A DNA stretch of 64,000 bases from Caenorhabditis remanei (lineage: Eukaryota; Nematoda; Chromadorea; Rhabditida; Rhabditidae). Shown here in pieces: positions 47,586 to 56,880 of this stretch. The notes under the pieces are model-generated. The model was not told the DNA's origin and ran no database searches. It was given only the letters and a program-made list of their open reading frames with translations. Location of the stretch: NCBI RefSeq assembly GCF_010183535.1, contig NC_071332.1, positions 13,144,001 to 13,208,000 on the forward strand, read 5' to 3'. The position numbers were made by a program, and so were the translations under genes. The number at the start of each line of letters is the position of its first letter. Positions within the stretch are counted from its first letter, which is position 1.

Positions 47586-49839
47586 TCAAATTGTCTGAAT
47601 AACAAAGTGCTGTCTGAAAAAAATGAGGAGGAAACACAAGAAAAAGTAGATATTACATCCTAATAAGTTTTGTGAGGAGTTTTCTTGCGAACTGGGGTTA
47701 TCTTGCGAATTGCGATCATCTTTGTAATATGCTTTTAATTGATCTGAAATTTTTGTGAATTTTACGGTTGTTTTGTGTGCACAAACCACAAGTTGACAGG
47801 GAAATTTCAGCCGAATACAGTTCTACATCTGCCAGAACATCTTTGTATGACGAGCAAATTGTAGGCTCGTTTATTATAGAAGTAGTGAGATTATCACTGT
47901 TCATTGAAAACCGTATCCATACCTTATCGCCAGCTCGCACATTCTATAACAGTTATGATTTCAATTTTCGCGGAAAATTGGGTTTTTACTTTTAGTCGCG
48001 GAATAGCGATATGATTTAGTTTCACATTGAGACTCAAAACGACAGCCGGTTGGAATGCTTAAATTCAGAATTTTAGGATATTGAAAAACTTTAAAATAAA
48101 AACCTTCGGCTCTATTCCAGTTTAGATGTCCTTTAAAAACTTTAACGTCCCAAAAAACACTTAGACGTCCCTTAAAACACTTAGACGTCCCTTGAAACAC
48201 TTAGACGTCCTTTGAAACATTTAAACGTCCTTTCGGATCCCAAATATGCTCAAAAATGTTTAAACGTCCCAAAAAACATTTAGACGTCCCAAAAAACGTT
48301 TAGACGTCCCATTAAATATTGAGACGTCCCTTGAAATCCGAAAATTTGGTTTTAAATAATTAGACGTCCCAAAAAACATTTAGACGTCCCAAAAAACATT
48401 TAGACGTCCCAAAAAACATTTAGACGTCCCAAAAAACATTTAAACGTCCCAAAAAATGTTTAGACGTCCCTTCAACACTAAAAGTCACTGAACGTGTTCA
48501 AGGGACGTCTAAATATTTTTTGGGACGTTTAAATGTTTTTTGGGACGTCTAAATGTTTTGTGGGACGTCTAAATGTTTTTTGGGACGTCTAAATCTTCAG
48601 AACTGTATTTTGGGACTTCAAAGGACGTCTAAACATTTTATGGGACGTTTAAACGTTTTTTGGGACGTCTAAACTTTTGAAAGGACGTTTAAAAAAAATT
48701 AGAGTTTGAAAGGACGTTTAAGTGTTTCAAGGGACGTTTGAGTTTTTAAAGGACATCTAAACTGGAATAGAGCCAAACCTTCCAGTGATGCTACATACTC
48801 CAAATTGCTCAGAAAATCAACAGATGTCAACTCAGTGTCCCGGATTATTAACCTTCCATACAATAACTTCAACTTGTCAAGCTTGTGAACCATTTCTTCA
48901 TCGCCGGCCCCTATTTCCACAACTCCACAAATCGTGTCACAGTCAGATTCCAAATCTTTGAAATTGGTCGAACGATTTATAGGCATAATTACGCCAGGTG
49001 CTAGAGTAGTTTCAGTAGTATCATCGAGCAAACAATGCTTCCCTCCAGAATCAGAGTACGTGGTGAACTTGCAGTACTTATCAGGCATTCTGCTCATATA
49101 TAGATTCTTGTTGGATATGAATATTTGCATTTCTTGAATGGTTATACAGAATTCAGGAGACACGTATTGAATAGTCATTTCAACTTGTCTTATGGTAGAG
49201 TTTGATGAAGAGAAATTCTGAAAGAAAGGGTTTCAAAACTTTCCCATTTCCAGGTAAAAATGTGTGTCCGTAAATTCGTAAATCTCTATTACCTTCAATT
49301 TCGGCATGTTCAACCTTATCATTTTGCTGTTTGAATAGATTTCAATGTCACAAAAACATGTTATCAAATTGGTCAATCCCATTTCTGTCATTTCGTTGTT
49401 ATGCTCCCAAGTGAATCCGCCAATTCCTTCTGAAAATCAGATGCATACAGAAAATTGTGGAATCATATCACTTACCACACTCCATTATTTCAAGGCTATT
49501 GAGAAACTTCCCACTTGTATAATTTGTATTAGACACATGCAAAGTTCCACACATGATTTTCATAGTCTTGAATGCTTCAGTCAGCTGTTCCGCCGACAAG
49601 TTTGTGTTTTGATCTATCTTGATATCAGCACACACAGTGCTACAACTCGACGGAAACGCCTTCAGTGTCTTGGAATTTAAGAATTCTTCAGTAAAAATAC
49701 AATTATCTTCTGGAAACAATATTCTTGCTAGTATTGAATACAACGTTAAAAACATACCACAACGTTCTGAGAAAAAATCGGAGGCATCTATCACAAAGAA
49801 ACAATAAATGAATACGAAAATCAATATAATTTCCGACAT
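47586..49839 (-). CDS. Receptor L-domain (IRLD-type) protein with a transposon in an intron
   Basis: Start at 49839 with signal peptide MSEIILIFVFIYCFFVIDAS. L domain 1: AFPSSCSTVCADIKIDQNT, LTEAFKTMKIMCGTLHVSNT, IMECG. Exon 3: MTEMGLTNLITCFCDI. L domain 2: FCITIQEMQIFISNKN, CDTICGVVEIGAGDEEMVHK and LTSVDFLSNLEYVASLE, with an unusual insert of about 25 residues (around DDTTETTLAPGVIMPINRST) before the CDTIC motif. The next exon lies beyond the foldback element: AFQPAVVLSLNVKLNHIAIP, splicing in phase across 48058-48778. Then INEPTICSSYKDVLADVE...STCG and a last exon ending in a hydrophobic tail (NIYFFLCFLLIFFRQHFVIQ) at 47586. Intact if the intron is still spliced. Confidence 0.78.
48100..48107. 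repeat. Target-site duplication, left
   Basis: AAACCTTC immediately left of the foldback element, identical to 48775-48782 on the right. Confidence 0.75.
48108..48774. mobile_element. 667-bp foldback (MITE-like) transposable element
   Basis: The ends are inverted copies: GGCTCTATTCCAGTTTAGAT at the left and its reverse complement at the right, with the inversion extending through ATGTCCTTTAAAAACT. The left half is built of about 20-bp units of the form TAGACGTCCCAAAAAACATT; the right half carries the reverse-complement unit. A short non-repetitive centre lies near 48476-48500. The whole element can fold on itself. It has no coding capacity. Matching 8-bp flanks suggest an hAT-type transposition mechanism, but I did not recognise the termini as a named family. 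Confidence 0.8.
48361..48460 (+). repeat. 20-bp minisatellite array within the foldback element
   Basis: Five consecutive units of TAGACGTCCCAAAAAACATT, the first three exact, each containing the GACGTC palindrome. The longest regular block in the left arm. Confidence 0.8.
48775..48782. repeat. Target-site duplication, right
   Basis: AAACCTTC, pairing with 48100-48107. On the minus strand its first four retained bases after the exon form the GTTT splice donor of the interrupted intron. Confidence 0.75.
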
Positions 49840-50407
49840 TCGTCAGTCAAACATTGAAATGAGCACAGAAAAAACTTATATATGAAAAATTTATCAGGAG
49901 TCAAAAGTAATTTAACAAATCAGCTGCGACTACTTATGTCATTTGTTAAGACTTTCATAAAATGAGAGAGAAGTATCAAAAATATCAGTGGAGTAAATCG
50001 GAAAAATTTTCCAACACAAAATGAGCAATTTCAGAAAAGTTTTTTAAATAGCTGTGTCACTACTTTTTGATTTCCAGGTTCATGTCATCGGTTCTGTTTT
50101 GTCAAATTGAAGATGTTATTAGGAAGCAACTTTGGGAAAAAGTATGATTTTGAATCAATATCCAATTGCAGGTGGTCTATGTCAAACCACAGGTACAAAC
50201 ATTCATCATAGAAGGCCGTTGTATGAGTTCTTGCTTAAATTGGGAAGAAGTGACAGGTGGAATAAGGATTATTCTTTTTTATTATTTCGAGGTAATACTG
50301 TAACAGATGTTTTTGTTTTGACTTTTAGCCAGCAACCTTCCGAAAATCAGTAATAGGTAAGTTAACATTTTATTATTACATTCTCATTTGAGCCAAAAAA
50401 TAGACAT
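49840..50407. other. Intergenic, 570 bp
   Basis: Promoter side of the L-domain gene ending at 49839, with a TTTATCA (GATA-type, TGATAA) site near 49888. Plus-strand open frames at 50132-50353 carry no recognised domain. Confidence 0.35.
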
Positions 50408-51830
50408 TCAGCACTTTGACATGAACAAAATCAACATCAGCAACAATGAAAAAAACTTCGATCCGCAAGTTATTGCGGACTTGTCTTGAGCTGCAGGAGA
50501 AGCAGCAACACGCTCGATGTCTTCTGAAAATCGTATCTTTTTTGGTCGAACCATCTGTTTCCGGACTCACCACAAACTTTTCCATCGAACTTCGCAATCC
50601 ACGTCATCTCTGTCGTGACCCCATTTCTCACACTGTAGCAGTGATCGGGATTCTTCAACAATTCTGCACTGTTGTTATTGAATAGTATTGGGTTATGAGC
50701 ATTTGATAGATAGCGCTGAAATCAGATTTTATTAGAATAAGATAAACTTCCTAGTGCGTACCTTGAAACTTGGAAGCGAAACGTTGGTAAGCAAAGGGTT
50801 GAATTCAACTAACACTGCAGGATCTTCTTCTGAAAAATTTCAGATCTGGACTGACCTCTATACCATAAACTTACTAGCAAAGGACATTATGTTTTTCAGT
50901 TTACTCAGAAACTGAAGATTCGTCAAGTTGGTCCCCCTGACAATCAGCGCTCCAAATATGGTCTCAACCGATTCCAGCTTTTTCACATACTCTTCATCTC
51001 CTTCTTCAATTTTCACATCCCCACGCAATTGCACACATCCCGAGTCTAATCCAGCCAAAGTGGAGTTCTCAATGTCACATGTCTTTTGAGAGAACACTGA
51101 CGTGTCTGGGATTTCGCAATAGCTCCCATACATTCGATTGAATCTGTTCAATGCAATGTAATCAGGTTTCATCAAATTCAGCATTTCTTGAATTGTTATG
51201 CAAAAATCTGGAGAATTTTAGTATATTTCAACATCGATTGTTGAATAGTTCACAACTGGCGACTTGACAAGCATCATGTTTGGAAGATTCATTCTTGTCA
51301 TGTTGGTGTTACTGATCCAAACTCGGCAGGAAACGTTTGTGAGTTTTGGCATACCAACTTCCGTCATTTGATTGTTCATTTCAATCCAGAAACTTCCATA
51401 ATTATCTTCAAAACAAACGGCTTATATTGGAATACTTCAAAACAAACTCACAGCAATCAACTGTTTCCAAATTTTCCAACATTTTGCATGATTTATATTT
51501 ACTGCGTGACACATATAAATTCCCAATCACATGCTTCATATTTTTCAGAATATCAATGAGTTGCTTTTCAGTATAGTCCGTTGATATGCTAATGTGCAAA
51601 CCATGGGGAGCGCATACTGTAGTGCAGTTTTGAGGAAAATATTCGATCGAACGAGTTTCGATAATGTTTGACTCAAATATGCACTCGGGTACTGAAAATT
51701 ACAATAAATGTTTTCACCTTTCCCAAAACTCACAGCATCTTGCATCCGAATAGATTGGGTCAGGAGCTTCAGTGGTAGTTTCATTTTGAGCAAAAACTCC
51801 AAGAAACAGGAGAAAAAATGGCAGAATCAT
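50408..51830 (-). pseudogene. Receptor L-domain (IRLD-type) gene with a premature stop
   Basis: Start at 51830 (MILPFFLLFLGVFAQNETTT). L domain 1: CIFESNIIETRSIEYFPQNC, STDYTEKQLIDILKNMKHVI, ENLETVDC. Exon 3: MTEVGMPKLTNVSCRV and MTRMNLPNMM, running straight into LVKSPVVNYSTIDVEIY without the intron found in its neighbours. A TAA follows at once (51218-51220), before NSPDFCITIQEMLNLM. The rest is kept: CEIPDTSVFSQKTCDIENST, EEGDEEYVKKLESVETIFGA, NPLLTNVSLPSFK, NPDHCYSVRNGVTTEM, KFDGKVCG and a hydrophobic tail FFSLLLMLILFMSKC, with TGA at 50408-50410. One nonsense change in an otherwise sound gene. Confidence 0.77.
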
Positions 51831-52783
51831 TCGGATGGAAATGTGAACAATCCGCAATTTGATAAAGAAATGAGAAAATATTGAACCAGGTGAAACTTGA
51901 AAAAAAAACGCACTCAATCTAGTTTGCCATTTCTGGTTTCTCACGCACGCCACCTTTTTATACCTAATCTCTTGGTCTTTGTGTTGACCTGAAAACTTTG
52001 AGTTGAGTCAATTGCATTTTTGGTTGCCAAGGAAATGATCTGAAACTTTCTGAAATGTTTTCAGATCGTTAAAAATGTCACGTTTGCGGATTTCTTAAAG
52101 GAGTGTGAACAAGAACTGGAAGAAACAAAACTGTTGCATACTGGATAGGTTAATGACAAACCGTGTTCTTTTATGCTATTTGCATTGCCTATATTCACGA
52201 GAACATTCCAAATCCGAATATATGTATCATGCATTGTTTTCAATTAGATTCTTTCCTTGATCACTAACATCCTCTGACTCTCGTTTTTTCCAGATTCTCG
52301 AGCCAGAAGTCAGCCCACACTCGGGAAAAGTAAATTATCTCATTTTTCAGACTATTCATTAGTCAGAGAAAGCGAAAAAAACGAAAAAAAGACAACTCAA
52401 TTTGGTTAATTCTTATTTATCACGCGCATTTTTCTTCACTTTCTGACCTTCAATCTTATTCATGAGCTGAAAATGTTTTTTACTGATCTAATCACATGTT
52501 TCTTGTGGGTTACCTAGGAAAAGATCTGAAACATGTTTGTCGTGGCAACTGAAAGTAAAACGTCATCTATAAATGTGTGACCCCAGAGCGGAAAAGATAC
52601 ATGTAGGTTGGTCACAGAATGTTGTCTGGCTATTCGGTTAATGCATCTGACATTTTTTGAGTATCAGAACATTTTAAGTACTGAGTGACCAAGATCACTT
52701 TTGTAACAGAAAAAACAGAATTAATTTTCAGATATTCAGAAAGAAAACGAAGGTTCATCAACTAAAATAGTGATTTTAAAAGT
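51831..52783. other. Intergenic, 950 bp
   Basis: Spacer between two L-domain genes. No exon, RNA gene or clear repeat seen. Confidence 0.4.
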
Positions 52784-54556
52784 TAAAAATTAAAAAGAAC
52801 ACCGATCGAAACAATAGTTATCAGAAATAGTTGCAAGTGAGCTCCTCTCGTAGACTTGTCCTTGACTACTGAAGCAGCGGCAGCTTTTTCAACGTCTTCT
52901 GAAATATTTACTGTTAGAATTTCTATTGGAGAACACTATAAAATAAGAAAAGAGACAAAATGTGCTTCGACGGGGAGCTCATGGTTTTTTAAAATTTCAA
53001 ATCTCTTTCTGGTCACTCACCACAAACTTGATCATCAAACTTGACGATCCACGTATCACTTGTCGTCACACTGTTTCTAATATCATAACAGTAACTAGGA
53101 TCTTTCACAAGCGATACACTGTTATTATTAAACAGAACTGGTACATACGCACGGGATTGAACTCTCTGAAACATTTTCATTGGTATTCGACCTCTTGCAG
53201 ACAAAATTCACCTGTAGACTTGGAAACGATACGTTTGATAGGATGGAGTTCATTTCAACTATAAGAGCTGGCTGCTCTTCTGAAAAAGAAATCTTTTTTT
53301 TTTAATTGTTTGCAGAGCCCGAACACATACCTGTCAATGAAATAATATGTTCCAGTTTTCCAAGGAAATCAATACTTGTCAAATTAGTTCCATAAATAAT
53401 CAAGCTTCCAAAAATGCTCTCAACGGATTCAAACATATACGCAAGATCCTGGTTTTCATAATTGATTATTACATCACCATGCACATTAACACATTCTGTA
53501 CTCATATTTGACCAAGTATAATTCTGTAGATCTCACGTCTTCTTTTCTGATGACGTGGAGTTCGAAGAAACTGCGCAGTAAGATCCGGTTATCAGACTAA
53601 ATTTAATATACTCGTAAGTCATTAGATTTGACATTTCTTGAATGGTAATGCAGAAAGAAGGAGCGCTATAAGAGATTTCCACGTCAATGGTGCTGTAGTT
53701 GGCGTATGTAGATTGAATTGGCTGAAAGGATACGTGGTCATTGTGTATTACTAGTGAGCACCTAGGTATAACTCACCATTACATGTGGCATGTTCAATCT
53801 AGTCAGGTTGTTGTTAGAGCTTATATGTATCCGACAGGACACGTTGGTAAGATTTGGGAGACCGATTTCTGTCATTTTGTCGTTAAGTGTGAATTTGAAA
53901 AATCCATAGTTATCTGGAATAGAGACATTGGATATATGCGAAATTACAACCGTGTTGCCTACAACAATCGACAGATTCCAAACTTGCTAAGAATCTAGCA
54001 GTTTTATATTTTGACCTGGTTACTATCAAGTCTCCAACCAGATGCTTCATATTCTTGAGAGTATCTATCATTTGTTTTTCTGTTAAGTCAGTTTCATATC
54101 CAATGTATAACGCCGAGGCAGAGCATACTGTACTGCAATTTTTCGGGAAATATTTCAGAGTGGCGGAGTCCAGAATGGTTGGCTCAAACGTGCATCCGGG
54201 AGCTGGAGAAAAGTGTTTTTATGGTTTTGGAAAATATGATACTTACTGCATCTCGGATCTCCTGGCGGTTCGGTTGGTTCTACAGTAGGCGCTACCGTAG
54301 TTGGTGTTGTTAAACCTTCACTAGGGAATATTGTTGACCATACAGTAGATGCCATAGAAGGGATTTCAGTCGGCAATACTGTATTCACTTCAGTATTCAC
54401 AATAACATTCACATCCGTATTAACAATAACATTGATTTCCGTATTGACAACAACACTAGTTTCAGTATGGACGATGATGGGTCCTACTGTAGTTGCATCT
54501 TGCGAGAATACTCCGACAGCTAGTAAAACTCCAAAACTGAGAAGCCTTGGAATCAT
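52784..54556 (-). pseudogene. Receptor L-domain (IRLD-type) gene with a premature stop and a Val-Asn-Thr repeat
   Basis: Start at 54556 (MIPRLLSFGVLLAVGVFSQD). Before L domain 1 comes a stalk of VNTEINVI-like eight-residue repeats and a Thr/Pro-rich linker (LTTPTTVAPTVEPTEPPG). L domain 1: CTFEPTILDSATLKYFPKNC, YETDLTEKQMIDTLKNMKHL, SLESVDC. Exon 3: MTEIGLPNLTNVSCRI. In L domain 2, after FCITIQEMSNLM and SYCAVSSNSTSSEKKT, a TGA at 53533-53535 replaces the conserved Cys codon that precedes DLQNYTWSNMSTEC. Downstream exons remain open: YCYDIRNSVTTSDTWIVK, KFDDQVCG and tail LQLFLITIVSIGVLFNF, with TAA at 52784-52786. Likely a one-base TGT/TGC to TGA change. Confidence 0.77.
54382..54470 (-). repeat. 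24-bp coding repeat (VNTEINVI-type)
   Basis: Three to four units encoding V-N-T-E/D-I/V-N-V-I/V just after the signal peptide of the L-domain pseudogene. The DNA repeats track the protein repeats. Other L-domain genes here lack it. Confidence 0.7.
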
Positions 54557-54978
54557 TAAAGAGATTTTCAGAAAAAAATATCTGAAAAAGAAACTGAATG
54601 TACCGAGAAAAGACGAAGTGAGTAAGTACCCAACCAAGTGAGAATAATAATCTTATTTCTCTGTTTGTTTCTTTTCTCTCACACGCCCCTGCACCCTTTA
54701 TGACTTGATTCAAACGCAAGACTAGAGACTTGTTGATAATGTTTTAGAATGATGTGTGAATTTAAAGATAGTTGCCTGGGAGATGAGGCCGAAACTTTTT
54801 GAAGCGGAAATTGAAAAGTTCCGCTGAAATAGGACAACCAAGACAAACAATGAAATTAGTCATTTTAATTTTAGGTTAGGTGTTGTTTGATTATTTCTGG
54901 TTTTTTTTTCAAATTATTTATTTCCGTCATTGGGAGATAAGTATCTTTTAAAAGAGATAAGTGAAGTAACATAATTAT
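54557..54978. other. Intergenic, 420 bp
   Basis: Spacer between L-domain genes. No exon recognised. Confidence 0.4.
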
Positions 54979-56615
54979 TCAACTATAAGATAAAAGCAAT
55001 ACAAAGAAGAAAACGATGGAAAATATAGCAGATAATTGTTTTCCTGACTTGTCTCGGACTATCGCATCCTCGTCGATTTTCTCTGTAACTCATATTTCTT
55101 TAATTATCCAAACATGTTGAAACTGACCACACTGTTGTCCGTCAATAGTGGGAATTGACGCATCTGTAGTGTTCAAAGCTTTTCGAATTCCCCAGCAGAT
55201 GCTTGGATCCATTAGAAGCTCTTCACTGTTGTTTTGAAACACAATTGAATCAGAAATGTCTGCGTAGACACGCTGGAAGAAACGGTTTTGTGAAAGTTAA
55301 TGACATAGTCTTTTACTTTCAGACTTGGGAAAGAAACATTGGATAAATTAGGGTTGTATTGTACTCGGATCGCTGCTTCGTCATCTGAAACATTTTCTGT
55401 TCCCTCTCAATCTAGACGATATTAGTCAGTACCTTTCAAGGCAACTACACTCTCTAATCCATCCAAAAAGTCGATATTAGTCAAATTAGTTCCGTCGATT
55501 GTCAACGAGCCAAATATTTTCTTGACAGTTTTCAACTTATGTGTATGCTCTTCATCGTTCAACTCAATCTTAACATCTCCACACACTCGAACACATCCAG
55601 ACTCCATTGTTGATAGGGAAGAGTTTTCAAATCCACAAGTTTTCTCAGTGGAGCTATTCATTCCCATAGAACAGTAAGATTGTGGCATAATTCTAATGTC
55701 CACATTTTGGTTAGACACTAGATTAGCCATTTCCTGGACAGTCACACAAAGTGTTGCGGAGTTATTTGAAATTTCAACGTCTATTCGGGAATAATTGGCA
55801 GTGAGCGATGGAGTGGGCTGAAAACAATAATTGTCCTCAACCTTTTGATAAGACTACAATATTGTATGGGATAAACATAATAGTTGTGATCTTACAACAA
55901 CAAACTCAGACTCGGTAGTACCTAATTTAGGGTTGTTACTTATTGTCTGCCAACTTTAAGCTTCTTATGTTTTGTATAGTTGATGTCATTCTCTTAAGAC
56001 TCGAAAACCTACCACCATATTGGGCAAATTCAATTTTGTCAACATCTTGTTGGAGTTTATCTCAATTCTGCAAGCTATCGTTTTCAGATTCAGCAGTCCT
56101 ATCTCTGTCAAATTGTCGTTCGAGGTCCATTGAAAATAACCAGTGTTGTCTGGAAAATATTATCCTGAATCCTCCAAAACATTTTCAAAAACCAACCACA
56201 ATCAATAGTCTCCAAAGCTGCCAGAAACTTTCCGGTCTTGAATTTTGATCCACTCACAATCAATTCTCCAATCAAATGTTTCATATTCTTCAAGGCATTT
56301 GTCAGTTGTTTCTCAGTTAGATCTGTCTCATTCCCGATATACAACGGGGATGCACATACAGTTGCGCAGTTCTTTGGGAACTTGTTCATGCTAGCAGAGT
56401 CTATGACAGACTCCGTAAATATGCAGTTGGCGGCTGGAATCAAGTGCTGAAAGAGGATTTATCTAGAGCTCATTATTACCACATGTTTTCATGCCAATGT
56501 CTTCTGGAGACGTTGTTTCCACTGTGTCTGTTTGGTTAGTCAAATCCAGAATAGGAGAAATTTGAGCATTCGCGTATTCAGAAAATAAGATTAGAATGAG
56601 GATGAACGACGTCAT
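54979..56615 (-). CDS. Receptor L-domain (IRLD-type) protein
   Basis: Start at 56615 (MTSFILILILFSEYANAQIS). A Thr-containing linker precedes L domain 1: CIFTESVIDSASMNKFPKNC, NETDLTEKQLTNALKNMKHL, ALETIDCG. Exon 3: LTEIGLLNLKTIACRI. L domain 2: LCVTVQEMANLVSNQN, KTCGFENSSLSTMESGC, LNDEEHTHKLKTVKKIFGSL and NIDFLDGLESVVALKG. Then NPNLSNVSFPSLK, MDPSICWGIRKALNTTD and PTIDGQQCG. The tail LSAIFSIVFFFVLLLSYS with TGA at 54979-54981 suggests a GPI signal. It is closest to the two disabled genes on its left and is the intact member of that subgroup. Confidence 0.8.
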
Positions 56616-56880
56616 CCGGAAGAAAAAAAGCTCAAAAAATATAATTATGAGAACTCAACGCACCCAAAAATTGAGTTGATCGGAGTGAAGGGTAGACTGA
56701 TAGAATAATAGAAACAGAGCTGGGCGGAAATATATTCAAACCCGTTTTGTGGGAAATCCGGAAATTGAAAACAATGCTGTCTAATCCATTCAATTTTTGA
56801 GTTCTCACGCTTGCCATTTTTTGGGTGATTCTCACTCAGCTCTTACATCAAAAAACAGCAGAAAAAAGATCAGATAAAAC

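Noticed and set aside
47716..47940. Separate small gene on the minus strand left of the foldback element
   Set aside because: It is the penultimate exon of the interrupted L-domain gene, joining in phase on both sides.
48361..48600. Regular 20-bp repeats that resemble a CRISPR array
   Set aside because: There are no unique spacers, the units run head to tail and then invert, the genome is nematode, and terminal inversions with target duplications show a transposon.
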